Assembly (NCBI GenBank): GCA_009792885.1
Contig: WMCF01000080.1
Coordinates: 2,704,785 to 2,768,784 of the forward strand
From: Eremophila alpestris peregrina
Lineage: Eukaryota > Chordata > Aves > Passeriformes > Alaudidae
Length of the DNA: 64,000 nucleotides
Direction: 5' to 3'
In this document: positions 33,260-47,062 of the stretch, in pieces
Layout of the letters: every line of letters starts with the position of its first letter
Numbering within the stretch: the first letter of the stretch is position 1
Position numbers and translations under genes: made by a program
The notes under the pieces: generated by a model
Database searches by the model: none
What the model was told of the DNA's origin: nothing
The model's input: only the letters and a program-made list of their open reading frames with translations

Positions 33260-33433
33260 ATGTTGAAAAAGAATGCTGAAAGGTATCCCAGCCCACATTT
33301 CTGGGTGAACAGTGTCATCCAGAAAGTGAAACAGAAGACTTCTGAAGCAGCTGCTAACTCAGAAGGCCAGAAAGTTGCAAAACACATAGAAGTTGGAAAA
33401 GATGCCATCATTCTTCATGCTTTTGGGAACTGA
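33260..33433 (+). other. short coding-like ORF (57 codons) in GNAQ intron 1
   Basis: The ATG at 33260 opens MLKKNAERYPSPHFWVN and continues as a hydrophilic, Lys/Glu/Ala-rich sequence to TGA at 33431-33433. It directly follows TATTAG, a possible splice acceptor. Residue composition and codon use look more like a protein than the surrounding AT-rich intron. I do not recognise the family. It could be a fragment of a retrocopy, a small nested exon, or chance. Confidence 0.25.
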
Positions 33434-34494
33434 TCAGGCTTGGGAAACTGACGATCAAGTATAGATGTATTATATTTTGCTCTGATAATGGATTTGCAAA
33501 GCACTGTAAGTGCCTCTTAGTCTCACAGAGCAGAGCAGCAAAAGCTATTGAAATTAAACACTGAAAAATAAAGGCATCATTCACATATCTTGAATACATT
33601 CTTACACAGCCATCCAGGTACTTGGATGCTTGTGTTTATGGAGTGTGCTGTCTAGATGGTGTTGAAATGAAATATTTATGTTGATAGTTAAAACCTTTCA
33701 AAGATGGCTTGCAAAAAGGAACAATAAAAACAAACAAAAAACAAACCCGGAGTATTCCTTTGTAAAATTTGTTTTAAGTTAGCTAATCTTTAAGGAGGGA
33801 AAATAATGATTCTTACAATAATACTCACTTGTATTTGTTTGATTATTATTAAAAACAAAATAACAGTAGCCTGGAAACAGAGATGCTGTGTAATTGTTCT
33901 AGGAAGAAAAGGCAAAAGAATAAAGGACACATTCTTACACCTGTATTTGAATAACTCTGGTAAATACTGTTTTCCTTCTTTGTGTGTAAATAGAACCTGA
34001 TGCTTAGAAGCATACACAGCAACAGTTTTCATGCCAGTTGAATCTCTCCTGTCCTGCGACTGCCCATTTTTTTTTTTTTGAGGGGTGGTTATGATGTATG
34101 GACCTGGTCATCTTCAGCAGTGATGGGATTAGTAGTTAATCCCAAAGTGCAGGCCACCAAACAGCTCTCTTGACTGACTTGGCCCATTATTAAAAGAGGT
34201 TTAGAAATCAGAATCTGTTTATCTCATTACAGTTCCCCCAATCCATTAAGTCCTCTTCTGAGTGATTATTTGTGGGAGGTTTGACCTGGGAAGTTTACAG
34301 GTATTGCATGTTGTGGCAAAAGAATTTAGTATAAAATCCCATGACAAACACTTTTTTTTTTTTTAATCCCCGTAAGTAGGGGAAACCTCTTTGGCAAGGT
34401 TAAAACACAAGACAAAAATCACGCTGTAATTTAGTCTTTAGGTCATGGAACAGATACTCTTTAAACAGTTGTTGAAACATACAGAGGATGTGGG

Positions 34495-35665
34495 GGTGTT
34501 CATTATAGAGTCAGCCAAAAAGGCTTCAGGAAGGACCCAACTGCCTGACTAATCTTGTGACTTTCTATGATGGAGTAACTGTATCAGTGGGCAAAGGAGA
34601 GGTAGAGATGTCATCTGTTTAGGCTTCTGTAAGGCCTTTGATACAGTGTCCCCTCCCAACAGTCTTCCTGTTAAATTGGAGTGAAGGAAGTTGGATGGAT
34701 AGATCCTTCAGTGAATAAAGAATTGACATGATGGCTGCATCTGAGGAGTTATGGTCAATGGTTTAATGTCCAAGTGTCCCTCAAGAAATCATACTGTTTA
34801 ATATCTTCATTTTGACGTAAGCAGTGAGAAGTTGCACCCTCAGCAGATTTCCAGGTGACACCAGTCTGAGAGGTACAGTTGGTACCTTTGGCAGGAGGTA
34901 AGTGGGCCTGTTGGAATCTTAGCAAGGTTCAGCAGGGCCAAGTCCAGGGTCCTGGGTGTGTGTGTTGCCTGTGGGTTGGGACAACCCTTGACACGAGTAC
35001 AGCATGGGGGATGAATGGATTGAGAGTAGCCCTGTGCAGGAAACCTTAGCGGTACTGGTGAGTGAAAAATTTGTCTTGAGACAGCGGTGTGCATTTGGAA
35101 CCTGGAAAGCCAGGCCTGCATCAAATGTCTGTCTGGGTGTTCAAGGGAGGTGATTCTTGTCTGGTGGGACTGGAATACTGCATCCATCTCTGTGGTCCTC
35201 AGCACAAGAAGGATATGTACCTTTTAGAGTTAAAGGAGCTCAGAAAAGAGCCACAAAAATGATCAGAGGGATGAAGCCCCTCTCCTATGAAGAGGGTCTG
35301 AGAAAGTGTGGGTTTTTCAGCCAGGAGAGAAGAAGATACCAGAGAGACCTTGGAGCAGCCTTTCAGTATACCAGGAGTGTATATAAGAAAGCTGTAGAAA
35401 GACTTTTTGCCTGGGTCTGTCAATTCAAGGACAAGGAGCAATTGTTTTGAACTGAAAGTGAGGAGATTGAGATTGGACTCGCAGAAATCTTTTACAGGGA
35501 GGCAGGTTAGACACTGGAACAGGCTGCTCAGAGAAGCCATGGATGTCCTATCCTTGGAAGTGTACAAGGCCAGGCTGGAGGAGTCTTTGAGCAACCTGGT
35601 GTGGTGGGTGGCATAGATGATTTTTGGAGGTACCTTCCAGCCCAACTGCTCTGTGCTGCTGTGAT
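34495..35665 (+). mobile_element. CR1 LINE fragment, about 1.2 kb
   Basis: The longest CR1 here. It covers the end of the reverse transcriptase ORF (FDTV-type segment near 34638) and the 3' UTR-proximal region with ggagctcagaaaagagcc, cagccaggagagaagaag, gacactggaacaggctgctcagag and the tail ttccagcccaactgctctgtg. Many stops and small indels make it inactive. Confidence 0.9.
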
Positions 35666-36120
35666 GGGACTGCTGTGGAAATAAGTGATTTCCTGATCTT
35701 CCTAACTTGATAGCTGTAAGAAACAATGCTTTATACATAAATGTTTCCCCCCTCTGAAAACACAAAATGCACCGAAACGGACTCCTGTTTTTCTTGATAA
35801 GAAGAGAATATTGAGAAGAAATAACATGAGATTCTGTTTGGGTTTTTTTTTGTACTATGGTCAGTTTCCTCTTGTTCTCTGCTTATCTCAGCATTGAATT
35901 GGTAAATAAATTAAAGGAGATAATAAACATTTACTCTGAGTGACGTAAAGATGGATTTCATTTAGGTGACTGTCTCTCCTGGTTTAGCGGCTTATTTTAT
36001 AAAAAAGAACAGACAATTTAGGAGTAAATTTGCTTTCATCTAAAAACGGGTATTTTCTATGAACAACAAAAATTCACTGGAATTACAGTATTTCATTAAA
36101 TTGACTAACAGCCTGCTTCA

Positions 36121-36300
36121 TGGAATCACAGAATGGTTGGAGTGGGAAAGGATCTTAAAGTTCCAACACCCTGCCATGGGCAGGGAGCTTGCACTAGACC
36201 AGGTTTCTCACTGCTCTGTGCAGCCTGGCCTTGAACACTGCCAGGGGTGGAGCCTTCATAGCTTCTCTGGGCAACCTGTGCCAATACCACCCTCACAGTT
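36121..36300 (-). mobile_element. CR1 LINE 3'-end fragment
   Basis: It begins ggaatcacagaatggttggagtgg on the + strand, the complement of the CR1 3' terminus, followed by the usual ggatcttaaagttccaac block. About 180 bp, minus strand, strongly diverged. Confidence 0.85.
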
Positions 36301-37342
36301 AGCATCAGTAAAATGGCTTGTCTTACAATCGTTTAAGCGTGGATTTTAACACCTTTGGTTAAATCCAGAAACATTCTCTGCCCAGAATTATTTATGTTCT
36401 CTTGGGGTTTATTTACTTAATTGCATTCATCCTTTGCTCTTACCTGCAAGGCAAGATAATAGTGAATTCGGATTCACTTTGATTTTGTTCTGTGTTTGGC
36501 TCCACAACATAATTATACACTCCTATTAATTATTAGATTTAATTAGGGTTAAGAACTAGACTCACAGTAATCTCTGAAGATTTTGGCCTTTGAACCAAAA
36601 CTATATAAACAACGTGAGCAGAATTTGCTAGTGGCTTAATTGTGGCTGTATTTCCTACATCAAATGCAAACATCTAATGCTGAAAAGTGAAGTCAGTCTG
36701 TATGCCTTTAAATTGTTTTCTTGGAGAAATTTATGACACAAACTTTCTCTGGGTAATGACATTGTTGTGCTTATTTTTTGTTTTGTTTTGTTTTGTAAAT
36801 TACTGACCATGTCAGTTTTACTAGTTTTCATTTGGTTTTTCTCAGAAAATACTTTGTCTGAATGTTTTGATTTACAGACCTTTTTGGTCTACAGTTTCAT
36901 GTAGTAAAGTGAGATAGATTTAAATATTGACATTGCATTTTTTGTCTATGGAGTTTTCCCATTAAATAATATAAAACCAGTAAAGCAGGAGGAGATTGTC
37001 TTTTTGTTGTTTAAAATTACAAAATATGGTGGGATTTTTTAAACTGATAATTGTGCGAAATTACTATATATGACTATATGACTTGTCAGGCTGCTAGGAC
37101 ATAGTCTTTTGTTAGAATAGCTTAAAAAGTGGGGAGGGAAACAGTCATGAAAATACTTTATAATGCTTTTGCTTTGTATTTTAGTTATTTTCAAGGAGTG
37201 ACAGTATTTTCTGGAATAATCTATAGCTGCAGAAACATGTGATCACCTTCTGTGTCTGTTTGTTTTGTCTTTTTTACATGATACCAAGCTACTTCTGCTT
37301 AGTGACATGGAATTTTCTAATACCTTTCCATTTCTTTGCAGC

Positions 37343-37368
37343 TTTTTTTTTTTTTTTTTTTTTTTTTT
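37343..37368. repeat. poly-T tract (26 T)
   Basis: Uninterrupted T run after ttgcagc. It could be the poly(A) tail of a minus-strand retroinsertion, but no insert body was recognised beside it. Confidence 0.9.
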
Positions 37369-40300
37369 AATGTGCACAGAGGATCAAAACTCTGGGGAAG
37401 TAGTAAAAATGGAGCCATAAGCAAGACAAACGTTTATTTGTTGATTGAGTATAACTGTCGTATTTAAAACAGTACTTCAACCTACCAGTCTAGACTTTAG
37501 GTATAGTGACATTAATTGTATGTATCACTATGCTCAATAAGTCAGGCTTGTTTGTTGGTTTGGAAGGATTTCTTTTTGTGGGTTTTTATGGTGGGATTTT
37601 CTTCTATGTGTGTGTGTCTTTTGAGAGGGTGGCATGTGTTTTTTTGAACCAAAATATATGGTTGCACAAAATGCCAGTGACCTGTCTGATAAGCTTTATA
37701 TATTGTGGAATTTGTTTTCTGACATTAGATAAAGTATAAGAAGTAAAATAATTGCATAACTAATTTTTTTAAGTTCATCATAATCATGAACATGACATTT
37801 ATTATCAACTTTGAGGACGGAAATAAATTATTCCAGTATCTTGGGGCTCCGTCTGGATGGTTCCATAGTTCAGCTCTGACTTTGTAACAGTAAGAGTGGA
37901 TTTTATGATCCTTTAATTGTTTTTTGTAGCAGATTTTTGATTTCTTTCTAATTCGGGGTCAGTACTGAAGTACAGATCATGAGAATGGAATAGTGGTGTG
38001 TATATGATCTTTTATTACAAGTATATAAGTACTGCTAGGTGGGATACCACTGCTGAGGTGTGTTCAAGGAGTGTAACAGCCTACTGAGCCATGACATTAA
38101 ATTATTCGTGTTTAGATGGTTACTGTAACTTAAATGCTTTTCTAAATAATTACTTTTTAGTGTGGGTTTAGTCATTGTTTGGCAAGTTTATATTTAACAG
38201 TATTTGGATACACAGTATTTGCCTCTTTCTGTTTTACAGATTATTCTAATACAGTTTTCAGCATCATATTGTCATTGTTGTTTGCCAGTTCACAGCTTTT
38301 GCATCACCTATGGGTACTGTCAGTAATAATTTCATAGTTTTTATTTTACCTCATGGGTGAAGATTTTTAAGGTTTTTTTTAAGTCTTAATATTGTTGGGA
38401 TCCTGTTTGGAAGACAGTTGTCTATTGAGGATTTTGCCTGGGTAGTTCACTACTGAACTGTTTAAACAACTGTTACTGAATGCATGCTGAGTTGGTTTGT
38501 TGTATGATCAGTTGCTTAGCAAATCCTAGTTCTTCAAAACCACTGACTTTGTACAGCAAACCATCTGAATATTGTAACTCCATTGATCTTGGTATGCAAT
38601 CTTTGCAATCAATGTTTTTCACCCTTTGGGGTTTTTTGGGTGACAGTTCAAGAGTTTCAAGTCAGTATGCCTTCCTAGCCAGTCCTTCTAAAACCTTTGA
38701 ATCTCTGACTGACATTCTGACTTCAATAAATCCTCTGTGTTGTTGGTCTTCAGTGGGCACTCTTTCGTTGTCATTACAAATGGGGTCTGTGCTTCCCTAA
38801 AAGAAAAAAAAAATTGAAAATTACATGGATGTTTTTCTATGTTAATAAATATTACGTAATCTACAGCAGCAGTTTTGTTAGGGGCCAGTGTGGCTTGTCA
38901 TGAAAAAAAATAAGTAAGGTCTTATGTGGAGCCCCAGAGTTCATAATTTAACCTTTTTCTCTTAAAAATGGTTGAGACTTCCTATGGTTTTGGCTTACCT
39001 ATTTCAGTTTTTTTCTTTTACTTTCTCTCTTATCCAGGCTGGTTTTATTGTTTTTCATTTTTCTTTTTCTTTGTATAATTGTGGCTGTCTAGGCTACTTC
39101 ATAAAATGTCCTGAAATGACTGACAGTTGTTCCTGTTTTAAATCTAAATCCAGTTATGTACAGTTCTGATTCTGTCAGGTTTTTTCTAAAGTAGCTCTCA
39201 TGAACACAATGTGCTTATAACATGCCTTTACTACTGGTGCTGAACTTCTTTCATTAACACATGGCAAAGGGAGCAAATGGTGTACAGTCATAATCATATG
39301 CTGCTGCAGTTACTTTTGACTGTGGTTCTGACATGTGCTCCTTTTCTTTAGAGATATTTCTGTATGGTGCTTTTCTGGTTTAGAAATCACAGTTTTTAAA
39401 CTTGCAGAAATACCAGGGTAATTTGCTTGAGACTTTTAGCATCAGTTAGATGGCCTTAGGAGATTGTACTCTTGCCTTTTCATGAAAGCAGTAGAGGAAC
39501 CCCACTTGCTTGTCTGTTTCATTACCTGTGGCTGTCATCTCCTGTGGCATCAGCTTTTGTTTCAATTTTTCCTTACTAGAATTTAAACCAAAAATATAAA
39601 GATCACTGGCTTCCAGCCAATTTTGAAGTATAAAATAAAGCCAGCCACTGAACTTCAATTTGGGTAAACCTTTTCCTCAGTTACACCTCCTTCTTAAAAA
39701 TGACATCTATATATCAGCAATTTGGTTGGTTTATCACTTGTCTGGAATATTTGTACAAGGAGTTCAGCCTCTCCACATTATTTCATTTTTCATTTCATTT
39801 CAATCCTTCTTCAATTTTTCTGCTAAATAAGTGCACTCCCCTCCCCATCCTCCACTTTCAACAGTGCAAGTATACTCTGACGTCTCTGGCCAACCCACCT
39901 TTCAGAATGCTTTCCTTCCTCTTCTAACTATGGAAATTGTCCAAATTCTGCAACTTCCATCTTCCACAGAAATCCAGGGACTAGTCCCCAGCTGAAAACT
40001 GTTATGTATATTCTTTTTCTGTCCAGAAGTTTACCTCCAGGTTTTTCTGGTATAGCACAGTACTGTTTAAACTGGTTGTCAGCATGATAAATGTTGGGTG
40101 TTTAGATATTTGTAATTTGCAAGATGCAAAGTAATTAGTCTGATGGAGTGTACTTCAGGCACATGTACCATATTGCTGTCATTTTTTCTATTAAATAGTG
40201 TTGAGCAATCCCTTTGAGCTATTTGCAGGGTCTTGCTTGCATTCACAGAGAGTGCACTGTAATGACATCAGAATCCCAGCCGTCTGTGCCTACGCCTCAG

Positions 40301-41029
40301 TACCTGCAGGCTTCTTCTGTGCACTGTGCACAGTGGTCATGGCTCATCCACCTTGGGAGCACTGTCTGACTGTACAGGCTGTACACCAGTACTTCTGTGT
40401 AAGGGCCAATGCATGGTGAATGCTGGTAGCGGCTGCTTAGCTCTTGTGTGAAGTACAAAAACAGCTTTAGGGTGTACCTTGAGGAACACTGTCTCTAGAG
40501 GCTTGCTGTAAGGAGTTCTGCATTTTCTGTAGAGGAATCAGATTTATCCTTAGAAAGTGAGTACTTCTTCATATCAAGGAAGAACTGGATGTTCAAGGAT
40601 TTAACTGCAGTTGGAATAGTCTAGGATGCTCACTGGGTACTTTCTTCCACTTACCCTCATCTAGGTGTCAGACTTTCATGAATAGATTTAATCTTTAAAA
40701 AATAAGAATTTGAGGCCCATAGGACCACTGCTTACTTGTGGGGCTGTATTTTCTTGTGTACCTATGGAGCTCATAAGTTGTTACCTAATTTTCAGATGTG
40801 TGTTAACACAGCTGAAGCACGGTCAGGAGTTGACACTGTACTGACGCAGATGCAGCCTGAACACTCTGGGGAAAAGGTTTCCTTATCAAGTAGATAGAGC
40901 ACTTAGCCCTCTTTTCCTTTAGCTTTGTGGGCAGTGAGTCTGAGGTTAAGCTCACCGGTACAAAAGATACAGGTGTGAAACTTCTGGAGGGATTCAAGCA
41001 AGGAGTGTCTAAGGTAATGAAGGGACTTG

Positions 41030-41262
41030 AATACTCTACTGTAAGGAAATGCTGAGAGAGCTAGGACTGTTCAGCCAGGAGAAGAGAAGACTCAGGGAGG
41101 ATCTTTTCAGTGATGCCTGGTGATAGAGCAAGAGGCAATGGGCAGAGGCTGAAACACAGGAGATTCTGTTAAAAAAACATCTACACATGGTCCTGGGCAG
41201 CTTGTTGTGGTCCTGCTTGAGATCCTTTCCTACCTCAACCAATTTTTGATTCTGTGAAATAC
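41030..41262 (+). mobile_element. CR1 LINE fragment with internal deletion
   Basis: Carries gttcagccaggagaagagaag, the gacaagaggcaatgg-type block and the end segment ggtcctgcttgagatcc ... gattctgtgaaat. The middle is missing, so two CR1 pieces are joined. Plus strand. Confidence 0.8.
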
Positions 41263-42164
41263 AGTGACTATGTTGCGGCATCATCTTGCAGATACAGATC
41301 AGCTGAGTCATCGGTTCACCCTGACCTTTAGTCATACAGTGTGGGGGGAATCCTATGGGATTTATATTCTGTTATGCTACACTTGCTCACCAGTGCTTAT
41401 AGGTGTATAAAGGATCATTCTGTAAGTAGTCCTGGACCACTGTGACCAGTTACCTGCGGGGAAATCAGTGAAAATGTTAGTTTTGCTGTTCGAAAGTCTC
41501 GCAGTGGCAGCATGCCAGCCTGTTTTCCCAGAGCAGCCACCTGTGCAGCTCAAGTCTGTCTGGGAAGACAGCAAGGTAGCTCATTACCCTGAGTTGTGGG
41601 CTGATGTAGGGCTGTCTTTCAGCTGATCCCTGAATAGATACAGGGCTGACACAGATTGTAGCTTTAAGCAGTTGATTGTAGGCTGAGTGGCCTGTGGGCC
41701 TGGTACAGTGTCAGTGCTCCTGGTAATGTCACATAATTATGCATCATTATATAGAGTGGTTGTGGTTTTAGGGGTTTGACATATTATAAACTAAGTAGGC
41801 ACAGCAGGATTGAAATTGTCCAACTTGGAAACACACAGTTTGGCAACATCTTGAGAACATGTGTAAAACTAGGTGAATGATGCTAACTTGCACATGGGTG
41901 CATGTAAGCACAGGTCAGTACCAAAACATCCTGATAAGTGGCACATGGATGTGATCACAAATTCAGTTGTTTTGGTGACACTCAAAAAGATGCTCTGTCT
42001 GATGTCAGCACATTCCTTTTGCAAAAGACAAATTATTTCTAGATAAAGTAGCAGAAGGAAAAATAGTCTCTTCTCCTACCCTCAAAATACTTACCACTGG
42101 TAGAAGTATGCTGCAAAGTCAGAAGATTATTTGCAAAGATGAATGTTAATTCTCAGTGCGTACA

Positions 42165-42365
42165 TTCACAGAATTACTAGTTTGGAAGAGACCTTCAAGA
42201 TCATTGAGTCCAACCCACTCCTAACACATCAGCTAAACCATGGCACTGAGTGCCACATCCAGTCTTTTTTCAAATGCATCCAGGGATGGTGACTCCACCA
42301 CCTCTTCAGGCAGACCATTCCAGTATTTTATCACACTGTCAGTAAAAAACTTTTTCATGAGAGAA
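42165..42365 (-). mobile_element. CR1 LINE 3' fragment
   Basis: The + strand reads cacagaattactagtttggaagagacc ... aagatcattgagtccaacc ... ccagggatggtgactccaccacc ... ccattccagta. This is the reverse complement of the CR1 3' region, about 200 bp. Confidence 0.9.
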
Positions 42366-43588
42366 AGAAATGCGTAAGTCTTGTGATTCTCTTCATAGGT
42401 ACTGTGCACCAAATACATGTATTCTGAAATAAATACAACTCACTTTTAAAAATTACCAGCCTGTCCAGTTAAGGTTGATAAGACTGGGAGTAAGCAAGAA
42501 GTGCATGCACTGCCAGTCTATAGCCCTGCCATGCTCTGTAATAGCAGAGCAACCAGCACCTACCTTGGTCTCGGCAGAGCTTTTACTGTCTAAGCAGATA
42601 GGACTTCAGTCTTCAGTATGTGGATGCCTGCTAGAGGGCCAGGTGGCTTCCCTTAGGGGATTTGTGGGAATGGTGGGGCAGGTTAGAGGCTTCTGTGCAG
42701 AGAGTTGCCAACCGCTGAAGTAACAGTCCTACTCCAACATCCTTATTGCTTATTGCAACATCTTTAAGAACACTAGTGTTCCTCCTAGCTAGTGGAGGTG
42801 AGTCTGTACCCTGCAGTTGAGTGATGTGGTATGTCATATCTCCAGTGTCCCATCTTCAGTACTGTAAAGTATCTGCTGTCTTGATGTCCATTGATGACTG
42901 TGACATCTGGGACAGTGAGGCGTGAGGCAGGCTGTGAAGCCCACCTTAGCTCTGTCTGCCTTGGCTGTGCTGCAGGGAGAAATTGAGATACTGCCATGGT
43001 TTTCTGGTAAAACATCTCACTCGGTACAGTTAGAGAGACAAGGGACATTTGTCAGGCTGCACTGGAGTTGAAACCTTGGCCCATCCATGGGTCTCTCTGT
43101 TAAAGACTGGTGCTCAGTGTTCCTATGGAAGCTAGGCACTGAAATCCATGAGGAGGGCTGTACCTTAGCAAATGAGTGTGTAGTTGTGCTTGGCTCTTTG
43201 CTGTTACTTTCTAAAAAGAATACTTTCAATGTTATTTTCTAAAAATGGACTCAGGTTTATTTTCCTCTTGTCAAAACACTGTGTTGTTTGTTTGGAATTT
43301 GTTTGTTTAGTGTTGGATTTTGGTTGTCTTTGGAGCTCTCCACTTTGTAGGATTTCTTTGCATCTTAAACTGTAAAACAAATGATGGCAAGTTGTTTTTC
43401 AGGCTCTCCTGAGATAATTCCACTAATGAGTCAGCTGTTTGGGGATACACTATTGTGTTATCTTTCTTTCTTTGTGAAAACCAAAAAATGGAAGGAAGAT
43501 AAAAGCCATTTGAATGCTGGATTATCTTTTTCCCTGTCCTTTCTTAACAGCCTGCTTTAAGTGTGCATCCCCCTCAGAATAAGGTATG

Positions 43589-43712
43589 TAAAAAAAAAAA
43601 AATACAACAACAAAAAACAACATCACAACCAAAAAGAAGGAAAAAAGAACAAAAAGAACACATCCTTAGAAAAAAACAAACAAACCCCAGAAAACCAAAC
43701 AAACCAACCCTC
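43589..43712. repeat. A-rich low-complexity tract
   Basis: About 120 bp made almost entirely of A with scattered C and G. It has (caaa)- and (aaacaa)-type short units and no internal body. Confidence 0.8.
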
Positions 43713-46429
43713 TTCCATTTTATGGAGTTACCTTGAAATATCTCAAGTTTGCAGTTGTAAATGAATTGTAATGAAATTTACAGTTCTGCAATTGTAAATT
43801 CATTGTAGATGAAAAATAAACCTTCCTGCCATAACTCCTTTGTACTCACCTTGTTAAAGAATCCCTTTTCACAGAGAGGAGGAAACTGATTCTCTGAAGT
43901 TTTTATGAAGCAAAAAACCTTCTTGAGCAACTTGTAATGCAAGTTGTGAAGTTTATTGCTTTCACAGTAATCTTTTTCTCAGTTTCAGGCAGCCCTTTAA
44001 GTCCATCAGCAAGCAAGGTAGATTATTTTTCTGATTCTATATTGTGACATAAAAGTCACCTAGGAGGATTTCCTCTTAAATTAATGGTATCTCTGTAACT
44101 AAGTATCTTGAGCTGCTTGCTCTTCCCAGTAATCTCTTTGTAATTATGGTGTTATGAATTACATTTCAGAATGATACTGGAAGTGGCACCAAGCTTTATT
44201 GCTGGATCAATTAATGAATCCATACCATCATTTCTCAAACAAAATCATGATTCAGACTGATCTAGGGTTTGATTGGGTTTTTTCTTGTTTCCTTTCAACT
44301 TACTTTGTAATGCTTCTGTAAATTACAAGGGAACTGACAGCATGTTGCCAATTTTGTTGGTTTTCTGTGATCCACTTAAAATAATCATTACAGTTTGGAT
44401 CATAATGCACCATTCTTTCCTAAATGATAAGGCTTCAACTCAGGGCTTTGTGGATCATTATCTTACCTTCACACAATGGCTTTTCTTTTTGGAAAAGTGT
44501 CATACTGAAACTAAATTTTCAAGCAGAGAAAGTGGAAAGGTAGTAGTTGTTACTTTCACAGGTGACGCTGTTTCCCCCTCTACCACATCACCCAGTTTAT
44601 ACACTGAGACAGAAAAAAGACTGAGGTACCAGTGCTACCAAGGAGGCAGATTTTAGCTTACATTGGACTGGAGATGCTTGCCTAGGAGTAGTAAGTTTTT
44701 CATGTCTTAGCCAATACTGCCTGACTATCTGAACTGAACTTCACATTTAAATATCTTGGGAACATCTTGTTACAACTCCATAAAAAGTGATTATTTATAG
44801 AAGTTCCTTTTCATTTTTTCTATCGTGTACAATCAGGTACTTCTGGTTTTGATGGCACCAGTAGTTAGTTTTTTTTCCTGAAAAACCTTACTGTGAAATG
44901 TATTTTAATGTTCTCCTATTTAGTCTGAACTATGAAGTCATACTGGTCTTTGGAAGTAATTTTGACTAATGTTTTTTGAGTGCATACATGAAAGGTCCTG
45001 TCACTCCTCTGAACATCTGTTTAAGGGCACTGAAAGTCATTAATTCGTTTGCAGTACCTCTAGCTTCTTTAGTTACTGATTTGTCTTTTGGCATACTTGA
45101 ACACCTGATTGTTTATGTTAGTCTTCATCATGCCATACTGCCTAGGTGAAGAATCTGTTCAGAGAGATTGCAGGTTTCTTTGAGATAACTGTGACCTCTG
45201 CCAGCAAGCACTGAAGTATTTATCTACCCTTTGACCTCATCTAGAAGCCTAGAGAGAACTGGGTGAATAGGTAAGGATATGTGTAAATAACTAGAACTGG
45301 CAGGATCAAAAGCTGAGATTAATTCTTGATCAAGGGTGAGAACTTTCCTTCCTTCATCTGATGTTGCATCCTGCTTTTCAACACATGGACATGCAATACA
45401 TGTCAGTGTAGTCAGACAGAAAGTTATCTTTCTTGAGAGGTTGAAACTGGGAATTTGAACTGATTTGGCCAAACAAGAGACGGTAATTAAAGTTCTCCTG
45501 TGTACTATATGACTAACCTAAGCAGAAAACTGAAGTAGAAAAGGTTTTTTTTCCCCTATAGTTGTATTTTGAAGCAGAGAAAATGTCCTCACACTTTATA
45601 TGACGGTTGCTCTGGTAGACTGACTCCTCAGGTGAGCCCCTCTGGGGCTATTGCAAAGCCTGGGAGCTAAGGAACTCTGGAAGCATAAGTACAGTGCCAA
45701 AACGAAACATAAAAGATAATAATTAACAAAATAATTTGTTAGAAAGGCCATCTCTGAAATACTTATTAATAAATTCTATACATTGTCTTTGGTTTTATTA
45801 AGCAAGAATAAATAAGTAGGAGATTCATGGGAACAACTGTAGGTACTTGTTGCTTCTGTTGTGTATAGCAGTGGTATTGAGGAGTCATTTAGTTGTTCAT
45901 GGGTTTTTGGATCCTGACTGATAAATACTGAATAACCTTTTAAGATACAGAAAAGCTTATACTGTGTGGACAGACTTGTATTTCTGCAGGCAGACTTCTG
46001 CTGAAATGAACAACATCCTAACTCCAATCAATGCATGTACTTTGAGTGGGCATGTCAGATCAGTGTTAAAGTTCCATGAAATAAACCTGCTGTCACCAGA
46101 GTGGCTTCAGCAAGAGGAGCAAAGTCGTATTCTAGAGAAACCAAGGATGTTCCAGGTTGATTCTTGTTTATACACTGCTGTCTTTTTTTACATGCACATT
46201 TGTAATAAGAGGGAATAGCTATATAGCACTGCAGATTTTTCAAAATGCTGCCCACCCACTAGCTAATCAGTCACTCTGTCACCTCCATATAATTAATAAT
46301 TATTATCCCTGTGATGATAGGTGGGGGAGTGCAAACAAAGGCTATTTCTAAGTTAGCAAATACTGAGAATGAGAGTAGGTCTTAGGGCGAAACAATAGAT
46401 GTGGAGAACCCAATGTCCATGGTCAAGGG

Positions 46430-46448
46430 TTTTTTTTTTTTTTTTTTT
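46430..46448. repeat. poly-T tract
   Basis: About 19 T in a row between ggtcaaggg and gctttagcc. Confidence 0.9.
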
Positions 46449-46727
46449 GCTTTAGCCAGGTCTAATGTGATCCTAGGGACTGAATGCCTGTTTGTGGTTA
46501 GAATGCATTAGTTGTGGTCCTTGGCTTCAATTTTTACTGGTTTCGTTCTAAAGAAATCCATGTTCTCACTTGGGGATATTTTGATAGCAATGATAAAGAG
46601 CAGACTCAGTGAAGGAGTTGAGGACATTTAAGTTAGGTTCAGAAAAACACTTTTGGAATAAACACTAGTATATGTCTGCCCACAGAGATGCTCTGGCAAA
46701 TGGTTTCAGGTGGGAGCTTCACTATAT

Positions 46728-47062
46728 CTACAGATTAGTTCTTTAGCCTGGAGAGAAGGAGGCTCAGGGATTGTCTACAACTGCTTGAAAGTGGGTGTAG
46801 CAAGGTGGGGATTAATCTGCCAGGTAACAAGTAACAGGACAGGAGGAAATGGCCTCAAATTGTGCTGGAGGAGTTTTAGATTGAGTATCAGTAAAAATTT
46901 CTTCATGGGAAGGGCTGTCAAACAGGATGCTCAGGGAAGTGATCAAGTCAGCATCCTTGGAGGCTGCTTAGCAATGTGGTTTAGTGGTGGACCTGGCAGT
47001 GTTAGGTTAATGGTTGGACTTGGTGATCTTCAAGGTCTTTTTCAATCTAAATGATTCTATAC
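46728..47062 (+). mobile_element. CR1 LINE 3' fragment with near-complete 3' end
   Basis: It carries ctggagagaaggaggctcagg, ccaggtaacaagtaacaggac, ggaaatggcctcaaattg, gtggtttagtggtggacctggcagtgttaggttaa and the terminal ggtctttttcaatctaaatgattctat. It is one of the least diverged CR1 copies here. Plus strand. Confidence 0.92.

Noticed and set aside
35199..35765. 188-codon minus-strand ORF
   Set aside because: It is antisense to the CR1 fragment at 34495-35665 and shows no independent protein signature.
37330..37370. Possible 3' splice site (ttgcag before the T26 tract)
   Set aside because: The long T run follows rather than precedes the AG, and no exon-like sequence comes after it. It is better read as a homopolymer or a retroelement tail.
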